From NCBI GenBank assembly GCA_021777105.1, contig JAIQZQ010000128.1, positions 43,810 through 107,809 of the forward strand: 64,000 nucleotides of DNA, in the 5' to 3' direction. Of the stretch, positions 61,700 through 64,000 are shown piece by piece. The translations under genes were made by a program, and so were the position numbers. Every line of letters starts with the position of its first letter. Position 1 is the first letter of the stretch. The notes beneath the pieces were generated by a model. It saw only the letters and a list, made by a program, of their open reading frames with translations. It had not been told where the DNA came from and made no database searches. This DNA is from Candidatus Anammoxibacter sp. (GTDB taxonomy: Bacteria > Planctomycetota > Brocadiia > Brocadiales > Anammoxibacteraceae).

Positions 61700-62069
61700 C
61701 TATTAAAAAACAGATTAGGCTTAGGGATTAATATTGTTGCTTAACTATTAATTATTTTAAGATGACTTATGAGATTTGGCAAAGAGTGGAAGTTAAGCAA
61801 TGTTAGTAGTGGTAAGAAAAGGTTAGTAGGCGTTCTAAAACAAAAAAATTAATGTTGTTTATTAAATATAAAAAATTAAAAAACTTATTATTAATAATTC
61901 TAGAATTTATTTCTCATATTTTTACATTGATATGTGATAATTAATTTACTAGACTATGGCAACTAAAGACCTTAAATATTATTACAAGCATCATTTCCAT
62001 TGTTATTTAATCACATTTTTATAGTTGTTTTTAGTTCCAGTAAAAACATTTTCAAAAAAGGATAACAAA
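61700..62069. other. AT-rich intergenic region between divergent genes of the element
   Basis: Very AT-rich (long A/T runs) and non-coding. It lies between the methyltransferase and PKD genes, which diverge, so it should carry two promoters. No binding-site repeat was recognised. Confidence 0.4.
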
Positions 62070-63056
62070 ATGAGTAAAGCTGATAAATGGTTAATAAGAA
62101 TTGGATCGGGGATAATTTCCGTTTCTCTAGTAATAATAGGATTTTTTTTAGCTAATCTTGTAGGTGATTTTAAAAACAAAGATACTCAATTAGAAAACAA
62201 GGTTGATACTGTCAATAACACTGTAAAAGATGAATTACCAAAAATAAAAGAAGCCATAAATGACAATTCTTCTACTTTTAAACTTTTGGGAGACATATTA
62301 GAACTGTTAAAAAACAATAAAGATATTGATATTGATATAAAGTCTTTTATAGAATCATCAGTTAGTGAAAAACTTTCAGAACTTAATAAGGAAATTAATG
62401 CACATTTTAAGGTTACAGAGAATAAACTAGAAGAATTAACGAATTCAACAAAACAGTATATAGCAAACGCGGAATCTTCGTTTGATTTAAAAAATAATAT
62501 TACCGAAGAGACAAAGCATTTAGATGTCATGTTTACTGACCAATCTAATAACAATGCTGGCAATATAGCTGGGTGGGGATGGAATTTTAGTGATAGAAAT
62601 TATGACACAGAGCCAAACCCTATTTATGAATTTCAAAACACTGGCACTTATTCTCCCGCTTTAAGTGTACGCGAAAAAGGTGTATATAGATTAGTAAAGA
62701 CCAATCCGGCTAATGTAGAATTTATTAATGAGCCTAGCACTGAGTTTTCTGCTGATATTACTTCTGGGATTATTCCTTTAAACATAATGTTTAAAAATAA
62801 TTCTATTGGTAGTTCTAGAAGCTTTGTTTGGGATTTTGGGGATGATAACAACTGCACGCAACAAAACCAAGAACATATTTACAAAAATGAGGGCATTTAT
62901 AATGTTCAGTTACAAGTAAGTAATAGCATAGGAGGAACTCCAACGGCAAAAATTAAAATTTTAGATGTTATAGGAAGCGGAAAACCTAATAAAGTTCAAA
63001 CTGCTATTTTAAAAAGGCCAGAAAATAATAATGATTCATCAAATGATTCTATGTAA
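62070..63056 (+). CDS. Membrane-anchored PKD-domain protein of the integrative element
   Basis: The 328-residue protein has one TM near residues 10-32 (IGSGIISVSLVIIGFFLANL), a coiled region (about 40-140, e.g. LSELNKEINAHFKVTENKLE) and then two PKD domains. The first has NIAGWGWNFSDRNY with FQNTGTYSPALSV; the second has SFVWDFGDDNNCTQQNQEHI and YNVQLQVSNSIG. It looks like a surface or stalk protein carried by the element. The ATG follows AAAAAAGGATAAC, better than an ATG 15 codons upstream. It ends in a strong terminator. Confidence 0.7.
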   Translation: MSKADKWLIRIGSGIISVSLVIIGFFLANLVGDFKNKDTQLENKVDTVNNTVKDELPKIKEAINDNSSTFKLLGDILELLKNNKDIDIDIKSFIESSVSEKLSELNKEINAHFKVTENKLEELTNSTKQYIANAESSFDLKNNITEETKHLDVMFTDQSNNNAGNIAGWGWNFSDRNYDTEPNPIYEFQNTGTYSPALSVREKGVYRLVKTNPANVEFINEPSTEFSADITSGIIPLNIMFKNNSIGSSRSFVWDFGDDNNCTQQNQEHIYKNEGIYNVQLQVSNSIGGTPTAKIKILDVIGSGKPNKVQTAILKRPENNNDSSNDSM

Positions 63057-63081
63057 AGTGTTAAAATTTAAATAAATAAAC

Positions 63082-63115
63082 AAAAAGGAAGTAGATTTTT
63101 CTACTTCCTTTTTTT
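63082..63115 (+). terminator. Rho-independent terminator after the PKD gene
   Basis: Stem aaaggaagtag / ctacttccttt with loop atttttt-type and a T-run of about seven. It fits the end of the plus-strand PKD gene; on the minus strand the A-rich arm gives a weaker terminator for the convergent gene. Confidence 0.8.
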
Positions 63116-63136
63116 GTTTAAGTTAGAAAGAACGAA

Positions 63137-63460
63137 TTACTCTTCATTGTTTTCGGCAAGTAATTCTTTTATAAGTTTATTGGCGTCATCTTTGCTTGCC
63201 TCTTTTACATGTTCTACATTTAAACGATTTCTTAGTTCTATCAAAGCTTCATCATCTTCTACTCCTTGATCAGTCAAAAGCCTGAAAAGATATTTTTTCT
63301 GTTTGCTGGTTATTAGTATCCCATTATTGCCGTTCTTTTTCCCATTTCCATTGTTGGAATGTTTTGTTGCATTGCTCCCCCCTTTATCATAAATCTCAAA
63401 ACTAAAAATAATGTTTCCATCGCTTGTTTTCATATCAACACATTTAACATTTTCTTTCAT
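63137..63460 (-). CDS. Small protein of the integrative element, unknown function
   Basis: The 107-residue protein begins MKENVKCVDMKTSDGNIIFS, has an Asn/Gly/Lys-rich linker, then ITSKQKKYLFRLLTDQGVED with a helical end (ASKDDANKLIKELLAENNEE). The 'TSKQKKYLFRLL' element resembles the C-terminal helical segment found in some phage and plasmid single-strand annealing or replication proteins; that is from memory and weak. It lies between a terminator and the RadC-like gene on the minus strand. Confidence 0.5.
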   Translation of the reverse strand: MKENVKCVDMKTSDGNIIFSFEIYDKGGSNATKHSNNGNGKKNGNNGILITSKQKKYLFRLLTDQGVEDDEALIELRNRLNVEHVKEASKDDANKLIKELLAENNEE

Positions 63461-63517
63461 TTCATATTCTCCTTTTTGTTAAGGTTCAAAAAAAATCTTA
63501 TTTTAAACCTTGATCGC

Positions 63518-63937
63518 TCAAGGCTCAAAATAATCATTTCCTTTCTTGGAATGATATCCTCCACTTGGAGTAACAATAATATTGTCTAAAATTATTATTC
63601 CCAGTATTTCACCTCCTTTTTCTATTCTCTCCCAAATTTCAATGTCCGATTCAGATGGTTTTAATTTACCACCGGGGTGATTATGCACAGTAGCAATGCT
63701 TCTTGATCCATTTAAAATAGCTTTTTTAAAGATTTCTCTGGGATGAGACATTGAGGCATTAATAGTTCCGATTGAAATTAACTCTTTCTCTATTAACATA
63801 TTTGAATTATTCAAATGAAGCACCCACATACATTCACGATCTGCTTTTGCTTCTTCAATCATATAATCAGCTATTGCCCAAGGAGAATTAAGTTTTTCTC
63901 CTGATGACTCTTTTACTTGCAACAGTTTTAGTTCCAT
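63518..63937 (-). CDS. RadC-like JAB domain protein of the integrative element
   Basis: The 139-residue protein consists of a JAB/MPN domain: SPWAIADYMIEEAKADRECM, WVLHLNNSNMLIEKELISIG, ATVHNHPGGKLKPSESDIEI with His, His, Ser and Asp of the JAMM motif in normal spacing, and IIILDNIIVTPSGGYHSKKG. There is no HhH domain and no C-terminal tail, so it is shorter than chromosomal RadC. Stand-alone RadC-like proteins are common on integrative elements and may counter host restriction; this is suggested only by location. It shares the JAB domain with the 4.8-kb protein but is a different version. Confidence 0.85.
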   Translation of the reverse strand: MELKLLQVKESSGEKLNSPWAIADYMIEEAKADRECMWVLHLNNSNMLIEKELISIGTINASMSHPREIFKKAILNGSRSIATVHNHPGGKLKPSESDIEIWERIEKGGEILGIIILDNIIVTPSGGYHSKKGNDYFEP

Positions 63938-64000
63938 TTATTTATTTCCTCCTTTCTAGTTTTAAAAGAACTAGATTAAGTATAAATTTATTTCAAAACT

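Larger units (their letters stand above)
54340..64000. mobile_element. Integrative (probably mobilisable or conjugative) element inserted in tRNA-Pro, right end outside the window
   Basis: Starting at tRNA-Pro, the DNA becomes visibly more AT-rich and carries an integrase, an excisionase-type HTH, a replication-relaxation protein, a large DUF87/TraD-like ATPase, a DNA methyltransferase and RadC-like and PKD proteins. Most genes are on the minus strand in one run. The set suggests an integrative element with its own DNA-transfer and replication control. No relaxase (MobA-type) or type IV secretion genes are in the visible part, so full conjugation cannot be claimed. The right boundary and its attR are not visible. 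Confidence 0.8.

Noticed and set aside
1..64000. CRISPR arrays, rRNA genes, full insertion sequences
   Set aside because: No regular repeat-spacer arrays, no rRNA sequence and no transposase gene were seen on either strand.

Overview
The window is a chromosomal segment of a diderm (Gram-negative-type) bacterium. A LolA-like carrier, lipoprotein and signal peptides, a site-2 protease and sigma-54-type regulators support this. Gene content hints at an anaerobe, possibly from the PVC/Omnitrophota side of the tree: a GltD/ferredoxin/FlpD fusion flavoprotein, tyrosine phenol-lyase plus tryptophanase, TMTC-like glycosyltransferases with TPRs, an oleABCD cluster, and many short dispersed intergenic hairpins. 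That placement is inference; no rRNA is present to settle it.

Layout. 0-3 kb: start of mutL, tsaB, and a TPR membrane glycosyltransferase. 3-8.5 kb: an accessory patch with an AAA/DUF4143 ATPase behind a large palindrome, a RadC-like protein with a Rpn-like tail, a VapBC-type pair, a truncated K+ channel, and a DUF433 antitoxin next to a gutted DUF5615 toxin. 8.5-13.3 kb: oleD, oleC, oleB, oleA (read right to left) for head-to-head condensation of fatty acyl chains to long-chain olefins. 14-22 kb: a PAS-GAF-GAF sensor, a CBS protein, an SprA-like metalloprotease, an electron-transfer flavoprotein, a TPR lipoprotein and RecD. 22-25.6 kb: a methyltransferase, a VanZ-like membrane protein and a large uncharacterised protein.

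25.7-33 kb is a regulatory island with long AT-rich spacers: a secreted transglutaminase-like protein, an NtrC-type activator, a protein that looks like a catalytically dead NtrC AAA+ domain, a KaiB-fold protein and a divergent histidine kinase. Paired CGCGCAA direct repeats lie upstream of the KaiB-like and dead-AAA genes. 33-41 kb: convergent tyrosine phenol-lyase and tryptophanase, tag, moeA, a LolA-like protein, a TIM-barrel isomerase and an alpha/beta hydrolase. 41-44.5 kb: a frameshifted PIN toxin with an intact small antitoxin, a 128-bp palindrome, an exported methyltransferase and a YhcH protein. 44.7-54.2 kb: housekeeping genes (alkA-like, cobT, coaB-like, thiC, RsuA/RluB, MetRS-type tRNA-binding domain, site-2 protease, response regulator) and a PKD surface protein.

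From 54.3 kb to the end lies an AT-rich integrative element inserted at the 3' end of tRNA-Pro(GGG). It carries a tyrosine integrase, an excisionase, a replication-relaxation protein, a TraD/DUF87 coupling ATPase, small coiled-coil and membrane proteins, a DNA methyltransferase split by a frameshift and fused to an FHA-like domain, a membrane PKD protein and a RadC-like JAB protein. Its far end is outside the window.
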